Source: an uncultured Bacteroidales bacterium (lineage in GTDB: Bacteria > Bacteroidota > Bacteroidia > Bacteroidales > JAUNSR01). From it: 53,003 nt of DNA. Made by a program: the position numbers and the translations under genes. Positions within the stretch are counted from its first letter, which is position 1. Every line of letters begins with the position of its first letter. Of the stretch, positions 27,027 through 37,024 are shown one piece after another. The stretch lies in contig CAMTOJ010000019.1 of the NCBI GenBank assembly GCA_947074145.1, forward strand, positions 1 through 53,003, given 5' to 3'. The notes beneath the pieces were generated by a model. The model was given only the letters and a program-made list of their open reading frames with translations, was not told the origin of the DNA and searched no databases.

Positions 27027-28580
27027 ATGAAAAAAGAAAAGATTCTTTGGGCAGACGATGAAATAGAACTATTAAAACCACATATTTTATTTTTAGAGCA
27101 AAAGGGATATGAAATAATATCGGTCAACAATGGCGACGATGCTATAGAAAAGGCTGATGAAGAGCAAATAGACCTTATTATTCTTGACGAAAATATGCCG
27201 GGACTTAACGGTCTTGAAACTCTTGCGATCATAAAAGAGAAACATCCTTCCATTCCGGTATTGATGATTACCAAAAGCGAAGAGGAAGACATTATGAATC
27301 AGGCTATTGGTGGTAAAATAGCCGATTATCTTATTAAACCGGTAAATCCGAATCAGATTTTTATGTCTTTGAAAAAGCATCTACATGCTAAAGACATTCT
27401 TGCCGATGTAAAAACATCCGGATATCAACAGGATTTCTCAAAAATAAGTATGCTGATAAACGATGCAAGAGAATATGAAGATTGGATTGATATCTATAAA
27501 AAGCTTGTTACCTGGGAGCTTGAACTTGAAGATACAGACAAAGGTCTGACAGAGATGCTTAAGATGCAAAAGACTGAAGCTAACTCTGCTTTTACTAAGT
27601 TTATCAAGAAAAACTATGAAGATTGGATCATAAATCCAGAAGATAGACCTCTTATGAGTCCGGATCTTTTCAAGAAAAAAATATTTCCTCTTCTCGACAA
27701 CGGAGAGAAAGTATTTCTTGTAGTGATTGATAACTTCCGTCTTGATCAATGGCGCTCAATCAAACCTATTCTTAATGAATATTTCAACTTTGATGAAGAG
27801 ATATATTGCAGTATCCTGCCTACGGCTACTCAATATGCGAGAAATGCCATATTCTCAGGACTTATGCCCGATAAGATAGCTCAAATGTTCCCGGAATTAT
27901 GGGTAGATGAAGATGAAGAAGAGGGAAAAAATCTTAATGAGGAACCTCTTATTCAGACTCAGCTTGATCGTTTCAGAAAGAAATATCCTTTCTCTTATTA
28001 CAAAATCAATGAATCTTCCTTTGGAGATAAGGTTGTTGCCAACTTTAAGAATATGGAGCATAATCCTTTCAACATTGTGGTTCTAAACTTTATAGATATG
28101 CTATCTCATGCAAGAACAGAATCTAAGATGATAAGAGAACTTGCTTCGTCAGAAGCAGCCTATCGTGCTATAACCAAAACATGGCTTGAGCATTCATCCT
28201 CTATTGATCTTTTTAAACGTCTTGCCAAAAGCAATTATAAAGTTATAATAACTACCGATCACGGAACAATAAGAGTAGATAATCCTATAAAAGTAATTGG
28301 AGATAAAAACACAAATACTAATCTGAGATATAAAGTTGGTAAAAATCTAAGTTATAACCCAAAACAGGTTTACGAGATAAAACAACCTGCTAAAGTTGGT
28401 TTACCGGCTCTTAATGTAAGCTCAACATATATTTTTGCTTGTAACAGAGACTTCTTTGCATATCCTAATAATTACAATCATTATGTAAGTTATTATAAAG
28501 ACACATTCCAGCATGGTGGTATTTCAATGGAAGAGATGCTTATCCCGTGGATTGTGATGGAGCCTAAAATTGGCAGATAA
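27027..28580 (+). CDS. porX: T9SS response regulator PorX (receiver plus PglZ domain)
   Basis: The 517-residue protein has a receiver domain (1-120) with ADDE near the N-terminus, phospho-acceptor D54 in IILDENMPG and the switch Lys in YLIKPVNP. A helical linker follows. Then comes a PglZ/alkaline-phosphatase-like domain (about 205-517) with VVIDNFRLDQWR, TATQYARNAIFSG, NFIDMLSHAR and ITTDHGTIRV, whose Asp/Thr/His residues bind zinc in the family. PorX controls type IX secretion, known from Porphyromonas gingivalis. The kinase PorY and sigma factor SigP are not in the window. It lies directly after porW. Confidence 0.94.
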   Translation: MKKEKILWADDEIELLKPHILFLEQKGYEIISVNNGDDAIEKADEEQIDLIILDENMPGLNGLETLAIIKEKHPSIPVLMITKSEEEDIMNQAIGGKIADYLIKPVNPNQIFMSLKKHLHAKDILADVKTSGYQQDFSKISMLINDAREYEDWIDIYKKLVTWELELEDTDKGLTEMLKMQKTEANSAFTKFIKKNYEDWIINPEDRPLMSPDLFKKKIFPLLDNGEKVFLVVIDNFRLDQWRSIKPILNEYFNFDEEIYCSILPTATQYARNAIFSGLMPDKIAQMFPELWVDEDEEEGKNLNEEPLIQTQLDRFRKKYPFSYYKINESSFGDKVVANFKNMEHNPFNIVVLNFIDMLSHARTESKMIRELASSEAAYRAITKTWLEHSSSIDLFKRLAKSNYKVIITTDHGTIRVDNPIKVIGDKNTNTNLRYKVGKNLSYNPKQVYEIKQPAKVGLPALNVSSTYIFACNRDFFAYPNNYNHYVSYYKDTFQHGGISMEEMLIPWIVMEPKIGR

Positions 28581-28653
28581 TTTATTAACTTTGCATTGTA
28601 TAATAGCTAAACTTATCAGTTTCTGTCTCGCAGACTGATATCTAATCATAAAT

Positions 28654-29070
28654 ATGAAAGAATTAATAATAAAAGAGATTGGCAGCATCAATGAAACTGC
28701 CAGAGAATTTATCAAGCTAATTGATCAGGACACTGTATTTGCATTCTATGGAAATATGGGTGCAGGAAAGACAACATTCATCAAAGCTATCTGTGAAGAA
28801 CTTGGTGTCACTGATGTTATCAACTCTCCTACTTTTGCCATTGTCAACGAATACAGATCGGCAACAGCCGAACTTATCTATCATTTCGACTTCTATCGAA
28901 TAAATAAAATTGAAGAAGCTTACGATTTCGGATATGAAGATTACTTCTATAGCGGTGCTTTATGTTTTATCGAATGGCCTGAGAAAATTGAAGAGATACT
29001 TCCCGGAGATGTTGTTAACGTCAACATAAAGGAAAATGAAGACGGAACACGTTCTGTTATAATAGGATAA
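28654..29070 (+). CDS. tsaE: tRNA t6A synthesis ATPase TsaE
   Basis: The 138-residue cytoplasmic protein has Walker [11 protein letters not shown] (about 34-43), [12 protein letters not shown] and the family motif HFDFYRI. It drives the TsaBD complex that makes threonylcarbamoyl-adenosine at position 37 of ANN-decoding tRNAs. It follows porX by 73 bases. The enzyme that further modifies this base, MtaB, is encoded at 48680 in the same window. Confidence 0.94.
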   Translation: MKELIIKEIGSINETAREFIKLIDQDTVFAFYGNMGAGKTTFIKAICEELGVTDVINSPTFAIVNEYRSATAELIYHFDFYRINKIEEAYDFGYEDYFYSGALCFIEWPEKIEEILPGDVVNVNIKENEDGTRSVIIG

Positions 29071-29079
29071 AACAGATAT

Positions 29080-29301
29080 ATGAAAACTGTAGAGATATTA
29101 ATGGGGATTATATTTATAATGACCGGTTCATTATCTTTAATCTCTGCTTTAAAAAATGCCGAATGGTTTTTTAAAACCACAAATGCCACATTTTTGGTCA
29201 AAATCTTTGGTCGTAATATCTCTCGGATTATTTATGGAATAGCCGGAGTAGCAATAATTATGTTAGGAATACTATTTATTTCAGGCAAAGGAATATCTTA
29301 A
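29080..29301 (+). CDS. Small two-helix membrane protein, Imm17-like
   Basis: The 73-residue protein has two membrane helices (about 4-23 and 49-69) joined by a basic loop with NAEWFFKTTNATFLVKIFGRNISRIIYG. The WFF...GR..RI.YG pattern resembles what I recall of the immunity protein 17 family. It starts nine bases after tsaE and is probably co-translated. No toxin gene is nearby, so an immunity role is doubtful. Confidence 0.6.
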   Translation: MKTVEILMGIIFIMTGSLSLISALKNAEWFFKTTNATFLVKIFGRNISRIIYGIAGVAIIMLGILFISGKGIS

Positions 29302-29327
29302 AATATCAGTTTAAATATTACATAACA

Positions 29328-29372
29328 AAAAAATGCATCTCATTGGTATAACAACCATGAGATGCATTTTTT
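29328..29372. terminator. Bidirectional terminator between convergent genes
   Basis: AAAAAATGCATCTCAT (29328-29343) and ATGAGATGCATTTTTT (29357-29372) form a perfect 16-bp stem flanked by A- and T-runs. It lies between the tsaE operon and the FadL-type gene. Confidence 0.88.
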
Positions 29373-29392
29373 ATATCATTTTATTCGTTATA

Positions 29393-30682
29393 TCAGAATT
29401 TATATGATAAACCTAATGAAGGGCAAAAAGCATTTGATGTATAATGACCTTTAAACTCCTTATCCTGACCCACTGTATTTTTATATGTATAAGATCCGTC
29501 TCTTGATAATCCGGCTATATAAAGAGCTGAAAAATCTATTGAGAATCCATCAAAAGGACAGAAAGAGAAACCTACCGAAGTACCTATTTTGTTCATACCC
29601 GGAGTTTCAGGATTGTAATAATTTTTTCTTACAGGCGATTGATCGAAATAAATACCTGCTCTTACATCAAAACGTTCGGTTAATCCATATTGTGCTCCCA
29701 ATCTGGCACAAATAGTGTTCTTATAATTCTTAGTTGCCTGAATGCTATATCCATCCAAAACCTCTTGTGAGAATTGAACGACTAATTCATCATAAGCTCC
29801 CCATTGAACCAACTGCAAATCCAATGCAAGAAGCAATTTATCAATTGGTTTATAAGAGGCTCCTACGGTTACGTTAGATGGTAACGGAAGTTCTGCAGAG
29901 AATGTACCCTTATCAAGAGGAGGAACCATAGAGGATATCAAGGTTTTGATAGTTTCACTTGCATAGTCAAGACGAGCATTACCCTCTTTCACATGCATAT
30001 TCATTCTTGATCTAAATGAAGCACCAATCGATAACTGATCATTTATATCCCAAAGAGCTCCAACATTTACACCCAGTTTTAATACTGATTCACCACTTAA
30101 ATATGCAGAAACAGGAACTACATCGTTAAAAGGTGCCGGTAAAGATCCGGCTGGTAATAAAGCACGAGAAAGATCAAAATTACCGAAAGCCATCATCAAT
30201 CCGGCTCCGATAGAAAGATTGTCTAATGGTCTCCACGATATTGTCGGTTGAAACGAGAAAGCTTTCAGGTTAATTTCCTGAACAAGAGTTGCACCAACCC
30301 AATCATGATTCCAACGAAGTCCATTACCATATGGTGTCGTAAAAGAAAATCCGATAGCTAAATTATCATATACCTTAAAACCTGCATAAGCATAAATTGG
30401 TGTACTTACATCATTATCGGTCTTAGCATGTTGTCCTTCATGCTTCCATTTTGCCTCTGATATAACACCGGAAATACCTACTGAAAAATCTGCGGTACTC
30501 TCCATAAAAGCCATTCCTGCAGGATTAAAATGCATACTTTCAGCCCCAAGCTTCATTGCAACACCGGTATGTCCCATACCCGATTGCTTTGCACTCAATA
30601 AATTTACCTGATAACCTTCCGCCATAACAGACATTGATCCTGCACCTAACAAAAAGGATAATACTAATGTAGATTTTTTCAT
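29393..30682 (-). CDS. FadL/OmpP1-family outer-membrane transport protein
   Basis: The 429-residue protein has a signal peptide (SFLLGAGSMSVMA), the N-terminal hatch region SAKQSGMGHTGVAMKLGAESMHFNPAGMAF typical of FadL, alternating beta strands, and a C-terminal strand ending in Phe (SLGLSYKF). FadL proteins take up long-chain fatty acids or other hydrophobic compounds through the outer membrane. The substrate is not known here. A good promoter element lies upstream at 30714. Confidence 0.9.
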   Translation of the reverse strand: MKKSTLVLSFLLGAGSMSVMAEGYQVNLLSAKQSGMGHTGVAMKLGAESMHFNPAGMAFMESTADFSVGISGVISEAKWKHEGQHAKTDNDVSTPIYAYAGFKVYDNLAIGFSFTTPYGNGLRWNHDWVGATLVQEINLKAFSFQPTISWRPLDNLSIGAGLMMAFGNFDLSRALLPAGSLPAPFNDVVPVSAYLSGESVLKLGVNVGALWDINDQLSIGASFRSRMNMHVKEGNARLDYASETIKTLISSMVPPLDKGTFSAELPLPSNVTVGASYKPIDKLLLALDLQLVQWGAYDELVVQFSQEVLDGYSIQATKNYKNTICARLGAQYGLTERFDVRAGIYFDQSPVRKNYYNPETPGMNKIGTSVGFSFCPFDGFSIDFSALYIAGLSRDGSYTYKNTVGQDKEFKGHYTSNAFCPSLGLSYKF

Positions 30683-30713
30683 ATTGTTTTATTTCTATTA
30701 ATAATTTCCGCGG

Positions 30714-30721
30714 CAAAGGTA
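30714..30721 (-). promoter_or_regulatory. Promoter of the FadL-type gene
   Basis: The minus strand reads TACCTTTG, a TAnnTTTG match, with TTTG at 30743-30740 as a -33 element (18-base spacing). Just upstream is an inverted repeat GTGTGCA-N8-TGCACAC (30749-30770), a possible operator. Confidence 0.6.
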
Positions 30722-30926
30722 AATCAAAATTTCACATTTCAAACATTTGTGTGCATTTTTTATTGCACACTTAGGCGTCATTATGTGCTACAAAATCAAA
30801 TTACTTACCGTTTATTGGTTAATTTTTAAATACATAAACAACTTTGATTTTTTGATAACATAAATCAAAATTTAAGAAACATGACTTTAAAAGAGATTAA
30901 AAAACAGCTACTTATGTACTTCATAT

Positions 30927-30957
30927 TTTGCAGATAACAATAAAATAGATAATTTTG
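30927..30957 (+). promoter_or_regulatory. Promoter of the queuosine operon
   Basis: TTTG (30927-30930), a 19-base spacer and TAATTTTG (30950-30957) fit both Bacteroidota promoter elements. The predicted start near 30963 gives a 5' UTR of about 105 bases that contains the riboswitch candidate. A small hairpin, AATCAG-CATT-CTGATT, lies in between. Confidence 0.65.
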
Positions 30958-31034
30958 TTCGCCTAAATAAAAGGGAGCTTAATCAGCATTCTGATTCTTT
31001 TATATTATTATGAGAGCTGACTTAGTAAAATCCC

Positions 31035-31065
31035 CGTGTGCTTGGTAAACCACGTAAAAAACAAG
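31035..31065 (+). promoter_or_regulatory. preQ1-I riboswitch candidate
   Basis: Stem P1 is CGTG (31035-31038) with CACG (31051-31054). The 12-base loop TGCTTGGTAAAC (31039-31050) has the same length as the Bacillus subtilis preQ1-I loop and matches it at 8 of 12 positions, including the last C, which pairs with the ligand. An A-rich tail TAAAAAA leads to CAAG (31062-31065), which can pair with CTTG in the loop (31041-31044) to form the H-type pseudoknot. The tail also resembles the Thermoanaerobacter aptamer (AAAACAAG). It ends six bases before the yhhQ ATG, suggesting translational control. The two genes downstream are both queuosine-precursor genes. Confidence 0.78.
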
Positions 31066-31070
31066 AATTA

Positions 31071-31751
31071 ATGAAAAAACAGGTCAGTGTATCATTTATG
31101 GTGATGGGCATTCTTTTTTGTGTATGCCTTCTCCTTTCAAACTTCTTAGAAACAAAACTTATCCAAATCGGACCGATACATGCTACGGCAGGAATAATAA
31201 TTTTCCCGCTGGCATATATAATAAACGACTGTATAGCAGAAGTCTGGGGCTTTAAAAAAGCAAGACTTATAATCTGGATAGGATTTTTAATAAACTTTAT
31301 TGCTGTTGCTTTAACACAGCTTGCCATAGCTCTCCCCTCTGCACCCTATTATGAAGGTCAGGCCGGTTTTGAGTCTGTTTTCGGAGCAACTCCGAGAATA
31401 ACAATTGCAAGCTTTATAGCATTCCTTGTTGGTTCTTTTCTGAATGCTTATGTAATGAGCAAGATGAAAATAAAATCGCAAGGTAAAGGATTCGGAGCAA
31501 GGGCGATAGTTTCCACTATTATAGGTGAATCTTTTGACTCTATAATATTTTTTCCGATAGCTTTTTGGGGAATCATTCCGGCAGACAAACTACTGCTAAT
31601 GATAATCACTCAGGCATTGCTTAAGACCATATATGAAATAATCATACTTCCCGTCACTAAAATAATTGTCAATTACGTAAAGAAAACTGATGGCAGTGAT
31701 GTTTATGACGATGATATATCATATAACGTACTTAAAATACAGGATATCTGA
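31071..31751 (+). CDS. yhhQ: Queuosine precursor transporter, YhhQ family
   Basis: I place the start at ATG 31071 (MKKQVSVSFMVMGILF); the earlier GTG at 31038 lies inside the riboswitch. The 226-residue protein has about six membrane helices and YhhQ/VUT motifs: LLLSNFLETKLIQIG, FPLAYIINDCIAEVWGFKKAR, TPRITIASFIAFLVGSFLNAYVMSKMK and GESFDSIIFFPIAFWG. In Escherichia coli YhhQ imports preQ0 and preQ1. QueF is encoded 42 bases downstream. Confidence 0.92.
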   Translation: MKKQVSVSFMVMGILFCVCLLLSNFLETKLIQIGPIHATAGIIIFPLAYIINDCIAEVWGFKKARLIIWIGFLINFIAVALTQLAIALPSAPYYEGQAGFESVFGATPRITIASFIAFLVGSFLNAYVMSKMKIKSQGKGFGARAIVSTIIGESFDSIIFFPIAFWGIIPADKLLLMIITQALLKTIYEIIILPVTKIIVNYVKKTDGSDVYDDDISYNVLKIQDI

Positions 31752-31793
31752 TAATCAGAATATTGATTTCAACTAAAAATAAAAAAATTAGAT

Positions 31794-32252
31794 ATGCATT
31801 CACCTGAAGAATCGCTTACCCTACTTGGTAAAAAAACTGAATACAAACAAGACTATGCTCCCGAAGTACTGGAAGCATTCAACAATAAACATACTGACAA
31901 CGACTATTGGGTCAAATTTAACTGTCCCGAATTTACAAGTCTTTGTCCTATCACAGGTCAACCTGACTTTGCTACTATAATTATAAATTACATTCCCGAT
32001 ATAAAAATGGTTGAAAGCAAAAGTCTGAAACTTTATCTTTTCAGCTTTCGCAACCATGGCGGTTTTCATGAAGATTGTGTAAACCTTATTATGAAAGATC
32101 TGATAAAACTTATGGATCCTAAATATATCGAAGTACTGGGTATTTTTACACCACGCGGAGGTATTGCCATTCATCCATTTGCAAATTACGGAAAGAAAGG
32201 TACACGATATGAAGAGATAGCAACTCAACGATTATTCAATCATAATATTTGA
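31794..32252 (+). CDS. queF: NADPH-dependent 7-cyano-7-deazaguanine reductase QueF
   Basis: The 152-residue protein is the short, unimodular (type I) QueF. The catalytic Cys lies in [14 protein letters not shown], the substrate-binding Glu in [23 protein letters not shown], and HP-F near the end. It reduces preQ0 to preQ1 with NADPH in the cytoplasm. Together with YhhQ this suggests preQ0 salvage; queC, queD and queE are not in the window. Confidence 0.95.
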   Translation: MHSPEESLTLLGKKTEYKQDYAPEVLEAFNNKHTDNDYWVKFNCPEFTSLCPITGQPDFATIIINYIPDIKMVESKSLKLYLFSFRNHGGFHEDCVNLIMKDLIKLMDPKYIEVLGIFTPRGGIAIHPFANYGKKGTRYEEIATQRLFNHNI

Positions 32253-32604
32253 TATAAATATATTTAACACAATGGTTTATACTATTTATCAACCATGTTC
32301 GTTAATTATATAAATAGTTATAAGTATATTGAGCCGAAAGAAATTATATGCAATGAATTTAGACGTATAATCTCTGCCGAATATATCACGACACTAAAAA
32401 TGCTTATTAATTAATTACATTGCAGAATGAATATTTTCACGAACCGATTCATTCTTTATATTGCAATCTGTCTTTATCCTTATCGATTAAGGATTGATGA
32501 CATCACTATTTATCAATGCATGAACGCATGCATTGACGACTAAATATCATTAGCATATTTTCGACCAAAACCGGTTAATCGACAAATCGGTTTTTGGTTA
32601 TCAT
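32253..32604 (+). other. Structured gap between queF and enolase; possible small RNA
   Basis: This stretch has several hairpins: ATGGTT/AACCAT (32273-32297), AGAATGAAT/ATTCATTCT (32424-32455), ATCCTTA/TAAGGAT (32475-32493), TCAATGCATG-AACG-CATGCATTGA (32513-32536, extended by TATTTA/TAAATA with a bulge) and CCAAAACCG/CGGTTTTTGG (32562-32597). A terminator follows at 32605. A short ORF (32427-32543, 38 residues) overlaps the hairpins and is probably chance. I do not recognise a known RNA family. Confidence 0.4.
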
Positions 32605-32656
32605 AAATCCCTCTGATATGTTTTATTTTATCACATATCAGAGGATTATTTTTTAA
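32605..32656 (+). terminator. Plus-strand terminator far downstream of queF
   Basis: AATCCCTCTGATATG and CATATCAGAGGATT form a 14-bp stem with one bulged C, followed by ATTTTTTAA on the plus strand. It is about 350 bases after the queF stop, so it ends either a long 3' UTR or a separate RNA. A T-run on the other strand is absent. Confidence 0.7.
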
Positions 32657-32664
32657 TATATAGT

Positions 32665-33966
<1,302 letters not shown>

Positions 33967-34128
33967 TTAAAACAATATAATTATGCAAATGTTCTTTTTT
34001 AGCATCAGTAAAAAGAGAGCATTTTTTTATTATGAAGAAACGAAAAAATGAAAAAGAATATAATTTCCATGATACAATTTATTGAGACCGTGCAAAGATT
34101 TATTAAAAAACGTGCATCGTTTTTATTG

Positions 34129-34188
34129 AAACCTTGCAAGGTTTTAATTGAAACTTATTAAGGTTTTAACCGACACCTTGTAAGGTGT
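34129..34188. repeat. Tandem palindrome array upstream of enolase, 22-bp period
   Basis: Three 16-bp units start at 34129 (AAACCTTGCAAGGTTT, perfect), 34151 (AAACTTATTAAGGTTT, imperfect) and 34173 (ACACCTTGTAAGGTGT, near-perfect). The period is exactly 22 bp, the same as in the array at 7904. The rest of 33940-34293 is AT-rich apart from the terminator at 34213. Confidence 0.78.
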
Positions 34189-34212
34189 AAAAGAAATATT
34201 GATTATAAATAG

Positions 34213-34257
34213 AAAAAAGGGATATCGCAAGATTAATAATCAAGCAATACCCCTTTT
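34213..34257 (-). terminator. Terminator of the GH127 gene
   Basis: On the minus strand AAAAGGGG and CCCTTTTTT form the base of a stem (extended by TATTGC/GCGATA), ending in a T-run. It lies 37 bases after the GH127 stop. Confidence 0.65.
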
Positions 34258-34293
34258 AAAAACACTTTAATTTTTAATTTGAATCGAAGCAGG

Positions 34294-36759
34294 TTAATTA
34301 TAGACCTTCCATTCTATAATGCCGCCCGAGACATTTTCTTGCAATTTAGCCTCTATCTTTAGAGCTGAAGTTGTGACAGGTTCGAAAGAAACCCTATTGT
34401 ATTTATCTTTATCAATATTATACGGATCTTTGTTTTTAACCTCTACCCATTTATCACCTTTTTTATAATAAAGGCTCCAGTATTCAGGTACACGATAATG
34501 ACCATCATAATGATCGAAATCAAGCCAATAAACATCAATACTGCTTACTGTCTGAGATTTATCAAAATTATAAGCAAGAGTTTCGGTAGTACCTCTCTTT
34601 AGCCACCAATAATGATAAGGTTTAGAAGTATCGTCAGATCCCTTAGGTTCCCATTGATCATTAACACCGAAAGCATAACTTTCGACAGAAGCTGAAGCGG
34701 GAGCATCTTTCTGAATAGGAGCTTTTACCATTACACTTGTTGCCTTAGAAGCAATAGTAGCATCCGGTTCTTTTCTTATTGTATTGTCATTGTTTGCAAT
34801 CCAAACGGCCATTTGATCGTTGCCTCTATTATTCCAAGTAGAATAAGGAATGGCTACAAAATCGACCTCGGTCATCAATCCTGTTTTGTCAACATCTATC
34901 CCTTTTCCTTTAATTTTCACAACCCCGTTAAGAAGTGTCGAATCATATTCAAAAGAAGGAGAGAAATCTTTGCAGATAAATCTATTAAATATTTTGTTAT
35001 CAGGCTGATCTTTTCCTTCAAGGCAATAAACAACCGGACCTCTTTCAATAGCATACTTACCTCTGTTATCCACAACATTTTGATGTGCTATCACCTGATG
35101 TATGTCCATAGGGAAATCAATCTCAATCTTATCCCCTTTTTTCCACTCTCTTTCAAAAGTGATATATCGGTCAATTTTTTCAGCTTTCGAATGAGTAATA
35201 TATTTTTTTGTATTCCCGGTGCAACTATTTACCGTCACATTATATTTATTCCCATTATGAACCTCATAACTATAAAGATCTGAAGGTACCGGTTTATCAC
35301 TTGCCCAACCGGGAATGCGCACATGAACTGCAAATACAGACTCTTTTTCAGGAGATATTTCAAGTGTTATTTTCCCATCCCACGGATAGGTGGTTTTTTG
35401 ATATATAAATACGCTATTATCAGAAGTTTTTATTTTAGATGAACTTTGCATAAACAGATTTACATAAATGTCGTTGGCTCTTGTTGCATATACATAGTTA
35501 GGAACAGAAGCCATAAATCTGGTAATATTTCCCGGGCAACAAGCACAACCAAACCAACGCTGTCTTTCATGCTGTCCAAGTGATTCAAGAGGATTGTCGT
35601 AAAAGAACTTATCACCGCTCAAAGAGACACCTGATATAACACCGTTATAAAGAGCTCTTTCTACAATATCAACATATTTAGAGTCTCCGGTTGCAAGAAA
35701 CATACGGTGGTTCCAGTAAATATTTGCAATTGAAGCGCATGTTTCGCAATATGCAGTATGATTGTGAAGCTCATAATCCGGACCGAAACCTTCCCCTTGT
35801 GCTCTTGAACCGATACCTCCTGTTATATAAAGTTTTCTTGATGCCATATTCTCCCAAATACCGGTCAAAGCATTGAAATATGCAGTATCATTGGTTAGTG
35901 AAGCAACATCGGCAACACCTGAATAAAGATATCCTGCTCTTACGGCATGACCTACTATCTCTTCCTGATTAAGTATCGGCATATGATCCTGACTATACAT
36001 ATTAAGACGATGCCCATCGGTACCACGTCCGGTTTCTTCGACAAAATACTTTGCAAGATCGAGATATTTTTGTTTGCCTGTAACTTTATAAAGTTTGGCA
36101 AGCCCCATCTCTACAATAGGATGTCCTGAAGGAACATGCTTTTGTCCTTTTTCAGGGCCGAAAACTTCACAAATAAGATCAGCATTTTTAGTGGCGATAT
36201 CAAGAAGAGTTCTTTTTCCTGTAGAAATATAATGAGCGACCGCAGCTTCATATAGATGGCCACAATTATAAAGTTCATGAGAATTAAGTTTCTCCCAACG
36301 TGACCTTCCCCACCAACCGGAAATACGGTAACATTTATTTGTCACACATGTTGTAAGATAACCGTCAGGCTCCTGTGCAGCCTTTATCAGTGTTATCACG
36401 CTGTCGAGATATGAATCAAGGACTTCATCGTATTTAGCTGCAAGCGAATAGGATGCACCTTCTATTATTTTATATGGATCGGTATCATCGAAAGAGAAAT
36501 CTCCACGATGTTCACCTTTTTTCAACCCGCCGGCTATGGCAAAATTGTCAAAACGTCCATTTATTTCACACTCTTTAAATGCTGCCGGAATCGAGATCTT
36601 ACGATTAGTTTCTATTCGCGGTAGCCAAAAGTTATCATCTAATTTTACGCTTGTAAAAGGAACCTCTTTAATAGGTGAATCAGGGTGTTTATATTCAGGG
36701 TTAGAACAACTAAAAGCTGTAATAAGGAATAAGATTGTGAGGGGAAAAAGTTTATTCAT
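34294..36759 (-). CDS. GH127-family glycosidase lipoprotein (beta-L-arabinofuranosidase type)
   Basis: The 821-residue protein has a lipoprotein signal (LTILFLITAFSC). The main GH127 (formerly DUF1680) alpha/alpha barrel runs from about residue 35 to 650: VKLDDNFWLPRIETNRKISIP, YKIIEGASYSLA and YITGGIGSR. The Glu and Cys of CETCAS and the Cys pair of FGCACCPGN match the zinc-cysteine active site of GH127. A C-terminal discoidin-like domain (about 680-821) may bind carbohydrate. Family members release beta-L-arabinofuranose from arabinan-type or hydroxyproline-linked glycans. It is divergent from the double-GH43 gene, which fits joint use of an arabinose-rich glycan. Confidence 0.9.
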   Translation of the reverse strand: MNKLFPLTILFLITAFSCSNPEYKHPDSPIKEVPFTSVKLDDNFWLPRIETNRKISIPAAFKECEINGRFDNFAIAGGLKKGEHRGDFSFDDTDPYKIIEGASYSLAAKYDEVLDSYLDSVITLIKAAQEPDGYLTTCVTNKCYRISGWWGRSRWEKLNSHELYNCGHLYEAAVAHYISTGKRTLLDIATKNADLICEVFGPEKGQKHVPSGHPIVEMGLAKLYKVTGKQKYLDLAKYFVEETGRGTDGHRLNMYSQDHMPILNQEEIVGHAVRAGYLYSGVADVASLTNDTAYFNALTGIWENMASRKLYITGGIGSRAQGEGFGPDYELHNHTAYCETCASIANIYWNHRMFLATGDSKYVDIVERALYNGVISGVSLSGDKFFYDNPLESLGQHERQRWFGCACCPGNITRFMASVPNYVYATRANDIYVNLFMQSSSKIKTSDNSVFIYQKTTYPWDGKITLEISPEKESVFAVHVRIPGWASDKPVPSDLYSYEVHNGNKYNVTVNSCTGNTKKYITHSKAEKIDRYITFEREWKKGDKIEIDFPMDIHQVIAHQNVVDNRGKYAIERGPVVYCLEGKDQPDNKIFNRFICKDFSPSFEYDSTLLNGVVKIKGKGIDVDKTGLMTEVDFVAIPYSTWNNRGNDQMAVWIANNDNTIRKEPDATIASKATSVMVKAPIQKDAPASASVESYAFGVNDQWEPKGSDDTSKPYHYWWLKRGTTETLAYNFDKSQTVSSIDVYWLDFDHYDGHYRVPEYWSLYYKKGDKWVEVKNKDPYNIDKDKYNRVSFEPVTTSALKIEAKLQENVSGGIIEWKVYN

Positions 36760-36831
36760 AAAAAAATATGATAATCATTTAATAATGATTTGTGAAATGA
36801 AAATATTATAAGATTAATTGTATTGTTAGTG

Positions 36832-36839
36832 CAAATTTA
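36832..36839 (-). promoter_or_regulatory. Promoter -7 element of the GH127 gene
   Basis: The minus strand reads TAAATTTG (TAnnTTTG), with TTTG at 36859-36856. The predicted start is near 36825, about 65 bases before the ATG. Confidence 0.5.
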
Positions 36840-36907
36840 TCCTATATATATATTACAAAAGTCTGATTAATGCCCAAAAAACTCATAGATAAATATATAT
36901 AGTCATA

Positions 36908-36937
36908 TTTGAGAGAAATTAGAATCATAAATCTTTG
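36908..36937 (+). promoter_or_regulatory. Probable promoter of the double-GH43 gene
   Basis: TTTG (36908-36911), an 18-base spacer and AATCTTTGC (36930-36938) are one mismatch from TAnnTTTG. The predicted start is near 36943, about 80 bases before the ATG. Confidence 0.4.
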
Positions 36938-37024
36938 CACAAAAACATTATAATCACCTAACTATCAAATTAAATACTATTTTTGTTAAATAAAATATTA
37001 TCACATTAAACACCATTTATTATT

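Noticed and set aside
32427..32543. 38-residue ORF in the queF-enolase gap as a gene or leader peptide
   Set aside because: It overlaps strong hairpins, has no downstream gene on the same strand, and has no clear promoter or recognisable sequence.
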